From Candidatus Paceibacter sp. (GTDB lineage Bacteria > Patescibacteriota > Minisyncoccia > Phycocordibacterales > GCA-2747955), in NCBI GenBank assembly GCA_014237915.1, contig JABACC010000005.1, positions 1 through 44,309 of the forward strand: 44,309 nucleotides of DNA, in the 5' to 3' direction. The position numbers and the translations under genes are program-made. Positions within the stretch are counted from its first letter, which is position 1. Every line of letters begins with the position of its first letter. This document shows positions 24,069 through 32,369 of this stretch, piece after piece. A model generated the notes under the pieces. It made no database searches and was not told the DNA's origin. It saw only the letters and a list, made by a program, of their open reading frames with translations.

Positions 24069-24309
24069 TTAAAGTATTTTTTCTTTAATTATTTTAGATA
24101 CAATTTCTTTATATTGAGGCTTGCATTCTTTATGGTGGATAGGAATTATTATATCGTTTTTAAGTTTGTAATGTTTAAATTTAACATGACTTCCCTTTGC
24201 TGGTATTTTCTCAAAACCTAAATTTATTAAAATTTTTTCTATCTGAAAATATTTTAGACCTTTCGGATTTTGAAAAAATTTTTTTTAAATTTTTATCAGA
24301 TCTTGTCAT
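24069..24309 (-). pseudogene. hicA: hicA-like toxin, frameshifted at an A8 tract
   Basis: The ATG at 24309 starts MTRSDKNLKK, then reads A8 (T run 24279-24286) and falls out of frame, stopping after 33 codons. With 7 A the frame runs to TAA at 24069-24071 as about 79 residues: IEKILINLGFEKIPAKGSHVKFKH ... IIIPIHHKECKPQYKEIV. The GSHV histidine is the catalytic site of HicA mRNA interferases, and PIHHKE matches the conserved P-x-H. The toxin is therefore likely off at present while the antitoxin is intact. Confidence 0.7.
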
Positions 24310-24424
24310 TTATATTTAATTTAATTAATAACTTATGCAAAAAATTTTACATATAATACATTATATACTTTTGTAATACACAAATCAAAAAAATTTCACA
24401 AAAAATATTTAGCTGGGTTTTTAG

Positions 24425-24451
24425 GGTGGATTTTGCGGAGCAAAATCCACC
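24425..24451. repeat. GNA-loop palindrome (GGA)
   Basis: Perfect 12-bp arms (24425-24436, 24440-24451), loop GGA, core GGTGGATTTTGC. Upstream of hicA and of the putative small RNA. Confidence 0.85.
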
Positions 24452-24469
24452 AAGTCCGCAAAAAAAAAT

Positions 24470-24499
24470 TTGGCATTTTTTTTAAAATTTTTGTATAAT
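24470..24499 (+). promoter_or_regulatory. near-consensus promoter, no ORF
   Basis: TTGGCA (24470-24475), an 18-nt spacer and TATAAT (24494-24499). It is the best -35/-10 pair seen in the window, but only ATG TAT TAA follows, so the transcript seems non-coding. Confidence 0.6.
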
Positions 24500-24504
24500 A
24501 AAAA

Positions 24505-24560
24505 ATGTATTAAGAGGAAAAGGATCTGAAAAGTGTCAGTGCTTTAAGTGCTTTTTTTTT
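24505..24560 (+). ncRNA. putative short non-coding RNA
   Basis: About 55 nt between the promoter at 24470-24499 and a run of 11 T ending near 24562. The end can form a weak hairpin (AAAGTG / TGCTTT with two wobbles) before the U run. It faces the 3' end of xfp. No known RNA family recognised. Confidence 0.35.
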
Positions 24561-24585
24561 TTATAAATATATTTATTTTTTAAAA

Positions 24586-26946
24586 TTAAATTTCCCAATT
24601 TTTTATCTCGTCTGGATCATCTTTTTCTTCTATGTTGTATTTTTTAATTTCTTCTTCTTTTTCTTGCATTTTTTTTGCAATTTCCTGATATTTTTCCTCT
24701 GGAATTAAACCTTGATTTTTGGCAAGTCTTGAAAGGTTTTCTACAAATGAAAATCTTGAAAGCCCTGAGCGAGCCAGCATATCAAAAGGCGAAGTTGTTG
24801 AACCTTCCTCTTTGTAACCATTTATAATAATTCTTTTTGTTAAATCGTAATCAAAAAGTAATTTTTTTATAGTTGAAGAATATCCGTGAAAATTAAATAA
24901 AATTCCTTTTTCTTTTGTTAGAAAATTTTCCAAAATTTCTTCTTTTGAAAAACCTCCAGTGCTATTTTCAGCCAAACAATTTAACCTGAAAATATTTACA
25001 AAACGAACTTTTATTTCTGAAAAATTTTCTCTAAAAAGTTTAAGCCCCACAACTGACTCTTCTGTAACATAATCCCCCACCGAAACCATTACTAAATCTG
25101 GATTTTCATCTGAAAAATTTTCCCAAATCATTATTTCGTCCTCTGCTTGTTTTTTTGCTTGTTTTTCATCGAGCCAAATTCTTTTCATTTTTTTTCCTAC
25201 AACTAAAACATTTAATTTATTTTCACTTTTTAAAACTTTTTCTCCCGCCAAAAGTGTTAAATTTTTATCAGCTGGAAAATAAACATTTACAATATCTAAA
25301 TCTCTGTCTAAAGACCCTGCGATAAAAGAAGGGTTTTGGTGAGAAAATCCGTTGTGATCTTGTCTTTCCAAAAGTGAAGACAAAATAATATTTAAAGACG
25401 AAACTGGTTTTCTAAAATTTGTTCTTTTTGAAATTTTTATAAATTTTACATATTGGTCTGCCATTGAAGAAATTATTTCCGCAAAAGCTTCATAACTTAC
25501 AAAAAAACCAAATCTCCCAGAAATAACATAGCCCCATAACATTCCAAAAAGCATATGTTCTGAAAGCGCTTCTACAACTTTTCCATCTGTTGCAAGTCTG
25601 TCATCGTGGCCTTTGATTGGCATTTGCCAAGCTCTGCTCGTTTTTTTGAAAATTTCTGTTAAGTGGTTTGAATCTGTTTCATCGGGGCAAAAAATTCTAA
25701 AATTTTCCGGATTTTTTTCAAAAACCTCGGCTAAATATTTTCCTAAAAGAAACATTGAGTCTTCTCCTTCGTTTTGAGCGATTTTTTGCGGAGCAAAAAA
25801 TCGCTCAAAACCTGGCAAAATTAAATCTTTTTTCACTTCCCCACCTAAAGATTTTTTTTGTGTTCCAATAGACTTTCCTTCTGGAGGCAGAACTTTTTTC
25901 AAGTCTTCATCTAAAATGATTTCTCCAGAATCAGAAAAAGAAATTAGCTCTTCTGCTTTGTAAGATTTTAGCCAATTTTCAAGCGCTTCTAATTGCTCTT
26001 TATTTTCTTTAACATTTTCAAAAACAATTTGATGTGATGTGTGATTTCCAACAATTTTTTTATCATCAAAAAATTCTGGTGCTCCCATTCCTTTTGGAGT
26101 TTTTAAAATAATTATTGGCCATTTTGGTTTTAACTGGCTTTTCTCTTCCCTGGCTCTTTTTTGCACTCTTTTTATTTGCAAAAGTGCTTTATCGAAAATT
26201 TCAATTCCTCTAACATAAAAATTTTTTTTCTTTTCTGAATCAATAAAAAAAACTCTAAAGCCTAAACCTTCAAAATATTTTTTAATTTCAGAATCTTTCA
26301 TTCTTCCAAAAAAAGTTGGACCTGAAATTTTATAGCCGTTTAAATGCAAAACTGGTAAAACAGCTCCGTCATTTTTCGATGATAAAATTTTATTAAAATT
26401 CCAAGATGCAGAAAGTGCCCCTGTTTCAGCCTCCCCGTCTCCAATTAAACAAACATTTATTAAATTTTTTTGATCCATCACAGATCCTGCAGCAATAGAT
26501 AAAGAGTACCCAAGCTCACCTCCCTCAACAATAGTTCCGGGGGCTTCTGGGTTTAAATGTGAAGGGTAGCCGTAGGGAGTGGAAAAATTTTCAATTATTT
26601 CTTCTGCTCCTTTTTTAGAATATGGAATTTTTTCAGGAGAAAAATGTGAAAGCGATTTTTCTAAAAAAAGCCCTGATTGAAAAGCTGGAAATCCGTGCCC
26701 TGGGCCCACTGTGTATAAAAAATCTAATTCTGGATTTTTCAAAATTTGCCTGTTTGTTTGACCATAAACAAAGGAAATTCCAGGGCAGGTTCCCCAATGC
26801 CCTAAAAGTCTTTTTTTAATATCTTCTTTTTTTAGTTTTCTATCTAAAAAAAAATTATCTCTTAAAAAAATTTGAGCAACAGAAAAATAATTTGCTAATC
26901 TATCATATTTTTTAAGAGCCAAAGCTTCATTTTTTATTTCTGACAT
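24586..26946 (-). CDS. xfp: phosphoketolase
   Basis: 786 residues. This thiamine diphosphate enzyme splits xylulose-5-P or fructose-6-P to acetyl phosphate and an aldose phosphate. Seen: GHWGTCPGISFVYG, GPGHGFPA, EGGELGYSLSIAAG, CLIGDGEAETGALS (ThDP/Mg site), HLNGYKISGPT, KGMGAP, FRIFCPDET, ERQDHNGFSHQNP and INGYKEEGSTTSPFDM. Start at 26946 (MSEIKNEAL), not the upstream ATG at 26994: the extra 16 codons are just the translated palindrome at 26961-27001, and TGTTATAAT sits 6 nt before 26946. A palindrome lies within, near residues 379-391. Confidence 0.97.
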   Translation of the reverse strand: MSEIKNEALALKKYDRLANYFSVAQIFLRDNFFLDRKLKKEDIKKRLLGHWGTCPGISFVYGQTNRQILKNPELDFLYTVGPGHGFPAFQSGLFLEKSLSHFSPEKIPYSKKGAEEIIENFSTPYGYPSHLNPEAPGTIVEGGELGYSLSIAAGSVMDQKNLINVCLIGDGEAETGALSASWNFNKILSSKNDGAVLPVLHLNGYKISGPTFFGRMKDSEIKKYFEGLGFRVFFIDSEKKKNFYVRGIEIFDKALLQIKRVQKRAREEKSQLKPKWPIIILKTPKGMGAPEFFDDKKIVGNHTSHQIVFENVKENKEQLEALENWLKSYKAEELISFSDSGEIILDEDLKKVLPPEGKSIGTQKKSLGGEVKKDLILPGFERFFAPQKIAQNEGEDSMFLLGKYLAEVFEKNPENFRIFCPDETDSNHLTEIFKKTSRAWQMPIKGHDDRLATDGKVVEALSEHMLFGMLWGYVISGRFGFFVSYEAFAEIISSMADQYVKFIKISKRTNFRKPVSSLNIILSSLLERQDHNGFSHQNPSFIAGSLDRDLDIVNVYFPADKNLTLLAGEKVLKSENKLNVLVVGKKMKRIWLDEKQAKKQAEDEIMIWENFSDENPDLVMVSVGDYVTEESVVGLKLFRENFSEIKVRFVNIFRLNCLAENSTGGFSKEEILENFLTKEKGILFNFHGYSSTIKKLLFDYDLTKRIIINGYKEEGSTTSPFDMLARSGLSRFSFVENLSRLAKNQGLIPEEKYQEIAKKMQEKEEEIKKYNIEEKDDPDEIKNWEI
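25772..25810. repeat. GNA-loop palindrome inside xfp, 18 bp
   Basis: Perfect 18-bp arms (25772-25789, 25793-25810), loop GGA on the plus strand (TCC on the coding strand). Encodes about GFERFFAPQKIAQ, between the PP and Pyr domains. Confidence 0.9.
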
Positions 26947-26952
26947 TTTTTT

Positions 26953-26961
26953 ATTATAACA
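26953..26961 (-). promoter_or_regulatory. extended -10 of xfp, leaderless spacing
   Basis: TGTTATAAT; hexamer ends 6 nt before the xfp ATG at 26946. Its upstream end touches the pgk terminator palindrome. Confidence 0.7.
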
Positions 26962-27001
26962 AAAAGGGTGCAAAATGCCTTCGGCATTTTGCACCCTTTT
27001 T
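26961..27001 (-). terminator. GNA-loop palindrome (TTC) after pgk
   Basis: Perfect 19-bp arms (26961-26979, 26983-27001), loop TTC, core AAAAAGGGTGCAAAATGCC, 16 nt past the pgk stop and ending at the xfp -10 box. Confidence 0.9.
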
Positions 27002-27017
27002 TCCTTATCATCATTTT

Positions 27018-28166
27018 TTAATACTCCAAAGCTTCAATTCCAGGAAGAGTTTTTTTTTCTAAAAAGTAAAGCATTGCTCCTCCAGCTGTTGAAACAAAAT
27101 CAAATTTATCCAAAAGTTCAAATTTTTCAAACATTGAAACAGAGTTCCCCCCTCCTAAAATTATTTTATTTTTTTCTTCTAAATTTTTAAACAAATTCAA
27201 ACTTCCCTCTGAATACCCTTTTTCGTAAACTCCCAAGGGGCCATTCCAAAAAAAAATAAACTTAGAAAAATCCTTCCCTTTTTTTCCAAAATCGTTATCA
27301 AAAATTTTATCATCAGGTAAAACTTCATTTATTTTCCTGACTTTTTTTTCTCCGTCCCCATCTTCTACAATTAATTTTTCTGGCAAAATAATTTTTCCGC
27401 TTTTTTTTAAAAAATCAGTAGAAAAATTATTTTCAGAACAACGTGATTTTCCTACTTCAAAATTTTGACTTTTTAAATAATCATTCAAAATTGCTCCTCC
27501 TAAGAAAATATAGTCAAAATTTTCTACAGCTTTTTTTAAAAGAGGAAATTTTGTTTTTATTTTTGAGCCTCCCAAAATTAAAATTTTTTTATTTTCTTCC
27601 TCAAGAGCTTTTTTTAAATTCTTATACTCTTTTTTAAACAAAATTCCAGCATATGATTTTTCTTTTTGAAAAAAAATTGGCAAAGAAGAAACAGAAGAAT
27701 GAATTCTGTGCGAAACAGAAAAAGCATCGTTTACATAAAAATCTGCCAAAGAAGAAATTTTTTCAGCAAAAACTGAATCATTTTTAAGCTCGAGCTCTGA
27801 AGCTCTTAAATTGTCTAAAAGTAAAATATCTCCACCATTTTTTTTAAAAATCTTCTCTTTTAACTCTCCGATTTTTTTTTCAGAAAAATCATCAAAAGTT
27901 TTTTCATCAAAAAAAAATTTATCTTGAAATTTTTCTTGAAAATATTTTGAAACTTCAGAAAAATTTTGTTCTCCATTTTTTCCAATATGTGAAATTATTA
28001 TTATTTTTGCTTTTTTTCCTTGTAAAAAATTCAAGCTTTCCAAAGATTTTTCAATTCTAGAAAAATTTTCTATTTTTCCAAATTCTAAAATAGGAACATT
28101 TAAATCTAAGCGAATTAAAAAAGTTTTTCCTTCAATATTTTCCTCTAAATTAGTCAAAAAATTCAT
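27018..28166 (-). CDS. pgk: phosphoglycerate kinase
   Basis: 382 residues, slightly short of the usual 390-415. Seen: FLIRLDLNVPI (substrate-binding start), ISHIGKNG (for SHLGRP), LLLDNLRASELE (for LLENlRF), FYVNDAFSVSHRIHSS, KILILGGSKIKTKFPLL, FFWNGPLGVYE and GGGNSVSMFE, STAGGAML. A lower-glycolysis step making ATP. GSKIKTK replaces the common GAKVSDK. TGGTAAAAT ends 6 nt before the ATG. Confidence 0.97.
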   Translation of the reverse strand: MNFLTNLEENIEGKTFLIRLDLNVPILEFGKIENFSRIEKSLESLNFLQGKKAKIIIISHIGKNGEQNFSEVSKYFQEKFQDKFFFDEKTFDDFSEKKIGELKEKIFKKNGGDILLLDNLRASELELKNDSVFAEKISSLADFYVNDAFSVSHRIHSSVSSLPIFFQKEKSYAGILFKKEYKNLKKALEEENKKILILGGSKIKTKFPLLKKAVENFDYIFLGGAILNDYLKSQNFEVGKSRCSENNFSTDFLKKSGKIILPEKLIVEDGDGEKKVRKINEVLPDDKIFDNDFGKKGKDFSKFIFFWNGPLGVYEKGYSEGSLNLFKNLEEKNKIILGGGNSVSMFEKFELLDKFDFVSTAGGAMLYFLEKKTLPGIEALEY

Positions 28167-28172
28167 AAATAA

Positions 28173-28181
28173 ATTTTACCA
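28173..28181 (-). promoter_or_regulatory. extended -10 of pgk, leaderless spacing
   Basis: TGGTAAAAT; hexamer ends 6 nt before the pgk ATG. Confidence 0.65.
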
Positions 28182-28196
28182 CGAAAAAAATATTTT

Positions 28197-28205
28197 TGTT
28201 ATAAT
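28197..28205 (+). promoter_or_regulatory. extended -10 before 28212, leaderless spacing
   Basis: TGTTATAAT; hexamer ends 6 nt before the ATG at 28212. It is back to back with the pgk promoter, giving two divergent leaderless genes within about 45 bp. Confidence 0.7.
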
Positions 28206-28211
28206 AAGTTT

Positions 28212-28667
28212 ATGTTAGAAAAACTCGAAGAACAAAAAATAATTGTAGAGCAGTATAAAGCATATCTTAATACGATAATTTCCGTATCAGAAAGAAGAGT
28301 AAAAACTTCCCAATTTTATATTACCTTAAATACTGCACTTTTTGCTTTTATTTCTGTGGTAATTGCAGAAAAACACTCTATTTTTTTAATAATAATAACT
28401 TCCGCTGTAGGTTTTTTAAATTCTTATCTTTGGTACAGAGCTATGAAATCTTACAAGGCAATGAACTTTGAAAAATATAAAAATTTAAAAAAAATAGAAG
28501 AGAGACTCCCTATTCAACCTGTAAACGAAGAATGGAAAAGTGTTTCTAAAATAATAAATATGAACGATAAGAAAAATTTTCAACCTTCAGCTTACGTTGA
28601 AGTTATCACGCCCTTTTTGTTTATGTTTCTATATTTTATCCTCCTTTTTTCGTTTTTTATTTTTTAA
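28212..28667 (+). CDS. RipA-like small membrane protein
   Basis: 151 residues: coiled N-terminus (EEQKIIVEQYKAYLNTIISVSERRVKTSQFYITLNT), two close membrane segments (about 42-76), a soluble middle and a last hydrophobic segment (about 130-151). The YKAYLNTIISVSERR then FYITLNTAL pattern resembles RipA-family octameric membrane proteins, whose function is not settled. The stop overlaps that of livF by 4 nt (convergent). Confidence 0.6.
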   Translation: MLEKLEEQKIIVEQYKAYLNTIISVSERRVKTSQFYITLNTALFAFISVVIAEKHSIFLIIITSAVGFLNSYLWYRAMKSYKAMNFEKYKNLKKIEERLPIQPVNEEWKSVSKIINMNDKKNFQPSAYVEVITPFLFMFLYFILLFSFFIF

Positions 28668-29392
28668 TTAGCTAAAAATATTTTATCTAAAATACCAGAA
28701 TCTTTTATTTCTTTAGGTGAACCCTCTGCAACTAAAATTCCTTTATCCATTAAAAAAATATGCTTCGTTATTTCAAAAAGAGTTTTTAAATTATGCTCCA
28801 CTATTACAATAGTTGTTTTTTGTTTTTGATTAATTTCTTTTATTTTTTTAAAAACATCTTTGACTATATCTGGGGAAAGGCCAATTGTTGGCTCGTCTAA
28901 AAGTAAAAGTCTTGGCTTAATTATAAGTCCTCTTGCGATTGCTAATTGCTGTTGTTGTCCGCCTGAAAGTTCTGCTGAAATTTTGTCTTTATTTTTTTCC
29001 AAAAAAGGAAATATTTTGTAAACTTCTGTTAAATTTTCTTGATATTCTTTTTTATTTTTTATAGAAACTGCTCCCATTTCAATATTTTCTTCAACAGACA
29101 TAGAGGAAAAAATCTGACGGCCTTGGGGAACAAATGAAATTTTACTTTCAACTAACTTGTGAGGTGAGAGATCGTATTTTTTTCCGTCTTTTAAAATTTC
29201 ACCTTCCACAATTGGGGTAAATCCAAAAATAGATTTTAAGAGTGTGGATTTTCCAGATCCATTTGTACCAATTATTCCTATAATACTTTCTTCTTTAAAG
29301 TACGCAGAAACATCGGAAAGAGCTTTAACTCCAGCATAGTTAACAGAGAGATTTTTTGTTTCAATTATTTTATTTTTTAGTTTTTTTTCCAT
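28664..29392 (-). CDS. livF: amino-acid ABC importer ATPase LivF-like
   Basis: 242 residues. Walker A GTNGSGKST (about 42-50), Q-loop VPQGRQIF, signature LSGGQQQQLAIARGL, Walker B RLLLLDEPTIGLSP, switch EHN. One of two ATPases of the branched-chain amino-acid type importer. Follows livG by 9 nt. Its end meets the gene at 28212-28667. Confidence 0.93.
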   Translation of the reverse strand: MEKKLKNKIIETKNLSVNYAGVKALSDVSAYFKEESIIGIIGTNGSGKSTLLKSIFGFTPIVEGEILKDGKKYDLSPHKLVESKISFVPQGRQIFSSMSVEENIEMGAVSIKNKKEYQENLTEVYKIFPFLEKNKDKISAELSGGQQQQLAIARGLIIKPRLLLLDEPTIGLSPDIVKDVFKKIKEINQKQKTTIVIVEHNLKTLFEITKHIFLMDKGILVAEGSPKEIKDSGILDKIFLAN

Positions 29393-29401
29393 AATTTATT
29401 T

Positions 29402-30142
29402 TTAACCAAGATAGGCTTTTTTAACTTCCATATCACTTAAAACTTCTTCAGGTTTTCCATATTTTAATTTTTTCCCCTCAGCTAAAACAAAAATTTTATC
29501 TGATAAATTTTTTATTATTTCCATATCGTGTTCTATTAAAATTATTGTTTTCCCCTGATCTTTTAATTCTAAAATTATTTCAGAAATTATTTCTCTCATT
29601 TTTGGTGAAAGTCCAGCAAAAGGCTCGTCAAAAAAATAAATTTCGGAATTAGTAGCTAAAACCCTTCCGATTTCAAGAAGTTTTCTTTGCCCGTAAGATA
29701 AATTTTCTGCAGCTTCGTTTTGTTTTTCTAAAAGACCAACTTTTTTTAAAATTTCTTTAGATTTATTTAAATTAAACTTTTTATTATTTTCAAAAATAGC
29801 TGAAATAATATCTTTTTTTGCAACAACCATGGCAATATTTTCTAAAACAGAGATTTGTTCTATTAATCTAATTTTCTGAAAAGTTCTAGTTATTCCATAA
29901 AACAAAATTTTATTAGGTAATATTTTTGAAAAAAAAGAATCCCCTATTTTTATCTTCCCAGAATCTATAGTGTAAACTCCAGTTAATAAATTTACAAGTG
30001 TTGTTTTTCCAGATCCATTTGGCCCAACAAGGCCTAAAATTTTTCCACTATAAAATTTTATATCTAAATTGTTAACTGCTTTTATTCCTCCAAACGATTT
30101 AGAGATTTTTTCTGACTGCATTGTGATATTAGAATTTTCCAT
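29402..30142 (-). CDS. livG: amino-acid ABC importer ATPase LivG-like
   Basis: 246 residues. Walker A GPNGSGKTT, signature LSYGQRKLLEIGRVL, Walker B IYFFDEPFAGLSP, switch IEHDME. Start at 30142; the 25 bases upstream, with extended -10 TGTTAAAAT ending 11 nt before the ATG, are identical to those before livM, so livG may have its own promoter. Confidence 0.93.
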   Translation of the reverse strand: MENSNITMQSEKISKSFGGIKAVNNLDIKFYSGKILGLVGPNGSGKTTLVNLLTGVYTIDSGKIKIGDSFFSKILPNKILFYGITRTFQKIRLIEQISVLENIAMVVAKKDIISAIFENNKKFNLNKSKEILKKVGLLEKQNEAAENLSYGQRKLLEIGRVLATNSEIYFFDEPFAGLSPKMREIISEIILELKDQGKTIILIEHDMEIIKNLSDKIFVLAEGKKLKYGKPEEVLSDMEVKKAYLG

Positions 30143-30175
30143 AACTTAAATAAATTTTAACATTTTTTAAAAAAT

Positions 30176-31042
30176 TTAAATTCTAAATTTTCCTAAAAAA
30201 CCTTTTGGTCTGAAATACATCATAACTAAAAGTAAAATCCCATAAATAATTTGCCTAGATTGCGCCGCTATATCTGCTGGTAAATCAATAAAGCGAATTG
30301 CTTCTGGCAAAAAAATTAAAATAATTGCTCCCAAAATAGCTCCTCTAATATTTGAAATTCCACCTACAATAATAATTGTTAAAATAAAAATAGATTCTAA
30401 TAAAATAAAAGATGATGGATCAATAAAACTAACATAAGAAGCAAATAACGCTCCAGAAATTGAAGCAAGCGATGAAGAAATTATAAAAATTACTAATTTA
30501 TAATTTACAGGTTTGTATCCAAAAATTTGAGAAACAAGTTCATCTTCCCTGACAACTTTTAACGCTCTTCCGAAAGAAGAATTTACTAAAATCTTACAAA
30601 GAAAATAAACTACAAAAAGAAAAAAAATAGATAAAAATAAAAAAAATAAATTTTCAGAAAAGACAAAACCAAAAATCTCCGGCCTTCCAATTCCAGAAAT
30701 TCCTAAGGGGCCGTTTGTAAGAGTTTGCCAATTTAAAAAAACAGCGTGCATTATGATGGCAAAACCAAAAGAAACTAAAGCGTAAATATCGCCAGAAAAT
30801 CTATTTAAAATAATTCCCACTAAAAAAGAAACTGTCGCTGAAAGTAAAATTCCAAAAATAATAGTCCAGAAAAAATTTATTTCAAAAGTTGTTGCCAAAA
30901 TAGCTGTAGAATATGCGCCAATTCCATAAAAAACAGACTGGTTAATAGCTAGCTGGCCAGTATATCCAACAACAAGATCAAGAGTAATCCCTAAAATTGA
31001 AAAAATTGATATTAAAATTAAAATATGAATTAGATATTCCAT
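30176..31042 (-). CDS. livM: amino-acid ABC importer permease LivM-like
   Basis: 288 residues, about eight membrane segments. DLVVGYTGQLAINQSVFYGIGAYS and the EAA-like loop LVNSSFGRALKVVREDELVSQIFGYKPVNYKL identify the LivM permease family; GGISNIRGAILGA is near the C-terminus. Shorter than E. coli LivM (425), as is common in this family. Pairs with LivH. Followed by livG 33 nt on. Confidence 0.93.
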   Translation of the reverse strand: MEYLIHILILISIFSILGITLDLVVGYTGQLAINQSVFYGIGAYSTAILATTFEINFFWTIIFGILLSATVSFLVGIILNRFSGDIYALVSFGFAIIMHAVFLNWQTLTNGPLGISGIGRPEIFGFVFSENLFFLFLSIFFLFVVYFLCKILVNSSFGRALKVVREDELVSQIFGYKPVNYKLVIFIISSSLASISGALFASYVSFIDPSSFILLESIFILTIIIVGGISNIRGAILGAIILIFLPEAIRFIDLPADIAAQSRQIIYGILLLVMMYFRPKGFLGKFRI

Positions 31043-31080
31043 AACTTAAATAAATTTTAACATTTTTGAAAAAGTTTAAA

Positions 31081-31117
31081 AAAATAAAAAAATTGGCTTT
31101 GCCAATTTTTTTATTTT
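31081..31117 (-). terminator. palindrome between livK1 and livM
   Basis: Perfect 17-bp arms (31081-31097, 31101-31117) around TTT, core AAATTGGC with A/T tails. The TTT loop departs from the GNA/TNC rule by one base. It could reduce transcription from livK1 into livM. Confidence 0.75.
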
Positions 31118-31133
31118 TTATCTGTGTAAAATT

Positions 31134-32270
31134 TTATTCAACTAAAATAATTTCTCCATTTTCAACTTTAAACAAACTTGCTTCTGAACGATTTGAGTCT
31201 AAATTTCCTTTAGAAAAATCGTAAGATTTATTTTTGGTTTGATATTTAACTTTTTTTAAGCTTTCTAGGTATTTATCAGGATCTCCTTTTGAAATTTCAA
31301 TTGCTTTTTTAATAATATTTACAGTTTCGTAAGAATTTTGAGATTCAAACATTGGATACATTCCATATTCTTCTAAATATTTTTCTTCAAACTCAGCATC
31401 ATTTTTCCAATCTAAAAAAAATACTCCTTCATGAAATGGTTGGATTTTTTTAGATAATTCTTCAAAAAATATACCATTTGATGTCATAATTTTAATTTCA
31501 GGGTTTTTTTCTTTAATTATTTCAACAACCTGGCTTTCCAAGAATCCATAAGATGCTACAAAGACAACATCTGGCTCTTCAGCTATAATTTTTAAAACAT
31601 TAGATCTGTAATCAAAAAGCTCAATACTAACTTGATCCCTTAAAACAACCTCAACGTTATTTTTATTAGAAATTTCTTCAACTTTATCTCCCACAGGAGT
31701 TCCCCAAGAGTCATTTAAATTTAAGATAGTAATTTTCTTTAAATCTTTGTTTTTTTCAAAAAACATATTTAATGGGTTTTCGTAGCTTTCTACCCTGTGT
31801 CCTGCTGTAAAGAAATATTTGTCTAGATTGATATCTCCTAAGGAAGAATTTATTATCGATGGAGAAATTGTTGTTATTTTTTTTTCATTTGCGATCGGTA
31901 TAATTGGACCAGCTAAGAAATTCCATAATTCTCCAAAAACAAAATCAACATCAGGATGAGAAAAGGTAAGCTTGTTAAAAGAAGATACCGCTCCTTTTGA
32001 TTCTGACCTTGAATCTTCAAAAAAAACCTCTATTTCTTTTCCCAAAACACCACCAGAATTATTTATTTCATCTACTGCTAATTCCATAGCATTTTTATGG
32101 TGTTCGGCCCACTGGCTAGCTATTCCTGTAAATCCCATAATTGCTCCTATTTTTATAGTTTCATTTTCTGAATTTAAATTTCCTGAATCTTTTTCATTCA
32201 TAGATGAAATTCCCCAGATTATTAAAATAATTATGATAATTCCAGCTAAAATTTTTAAGTTTTTGTTCAT
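31134..32270 (-). CDS. livK: amino-acid binding protein LivK-like (copy 1)
   Basis: 378 residues. An N-terminal membrane segment (about 5-21) is followed by NETIKIGAIMGFTGIASQW, the first strand of type I periplasmic binding proteins (peripla_BP_6), with EIEVFFEDSRSESKGAVSSF and KITILNLNDSWG. No lipobox Cys, so it is probably held by its membrane helix, unlike the lipoproteins of other Gram-positive-like cells. It shares its first about 38 residues and upstream region with copy 2, then diverges. Ligand unknown. Confidence 0.9.
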   Translation of the reverse strand: MNKNLKILAGIIIIILIIWGISSMNEKDSGNLNSENETIKIGAIMGFTGIASQWAEHHKNAMELAVDEINNSGGVLGKEIEVFFEDSRSESKGAVSSFNKLTFSHPDVDFVFGELWNFLAGPIIPIANEKKITTISPSIINSSLGDINLDKYFFTAGHRVESYENPLNMFFEKNKDLKKITILNLNDSWGTPVGDKVEEISNKNNVEVVLRDQVSIELFDYRSNVLKIIAEEPDVVFVASYGFLESQVVEIIKEKNPEIKIMTSNGIFFEELSKKIQPFHEGVFFLDWKNDAEFEEKYLEEYGMYPMFESQNSYETVNIIKKAIEISKGDPDKYLESLKKVKYQTKNKSYDFSKGNLDSNRSEASLFKVENGEIILVE

Positions 32271-32298
32271 ATTTTAAATATTTAAGTTTTTAATAAAA
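32152..32298 (-). repeat. duplicated promoter/anchor segment, copy A
   Basis: About 147 bp, nearly identical to 36574-36720: upstream AT leader plus the first about 38 codons (membrane anchor) of livK. Beyond it, the two genes differ strongly. Confidence 0.85.
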
Positions 32299-32369
32299 AA
32301 ATAAAAGAAAAAAAAAAAAAAACAAAAGTCTATTGAGGTTAAAAAAGTAAAAAATATTTGTTATGTTTT

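Noticed and set aside
26947..26994. Longer xfp start at 26994
   Set aside because: The extra codons are the pgk terminator palindrome, and the -10 box lies between the two starts.
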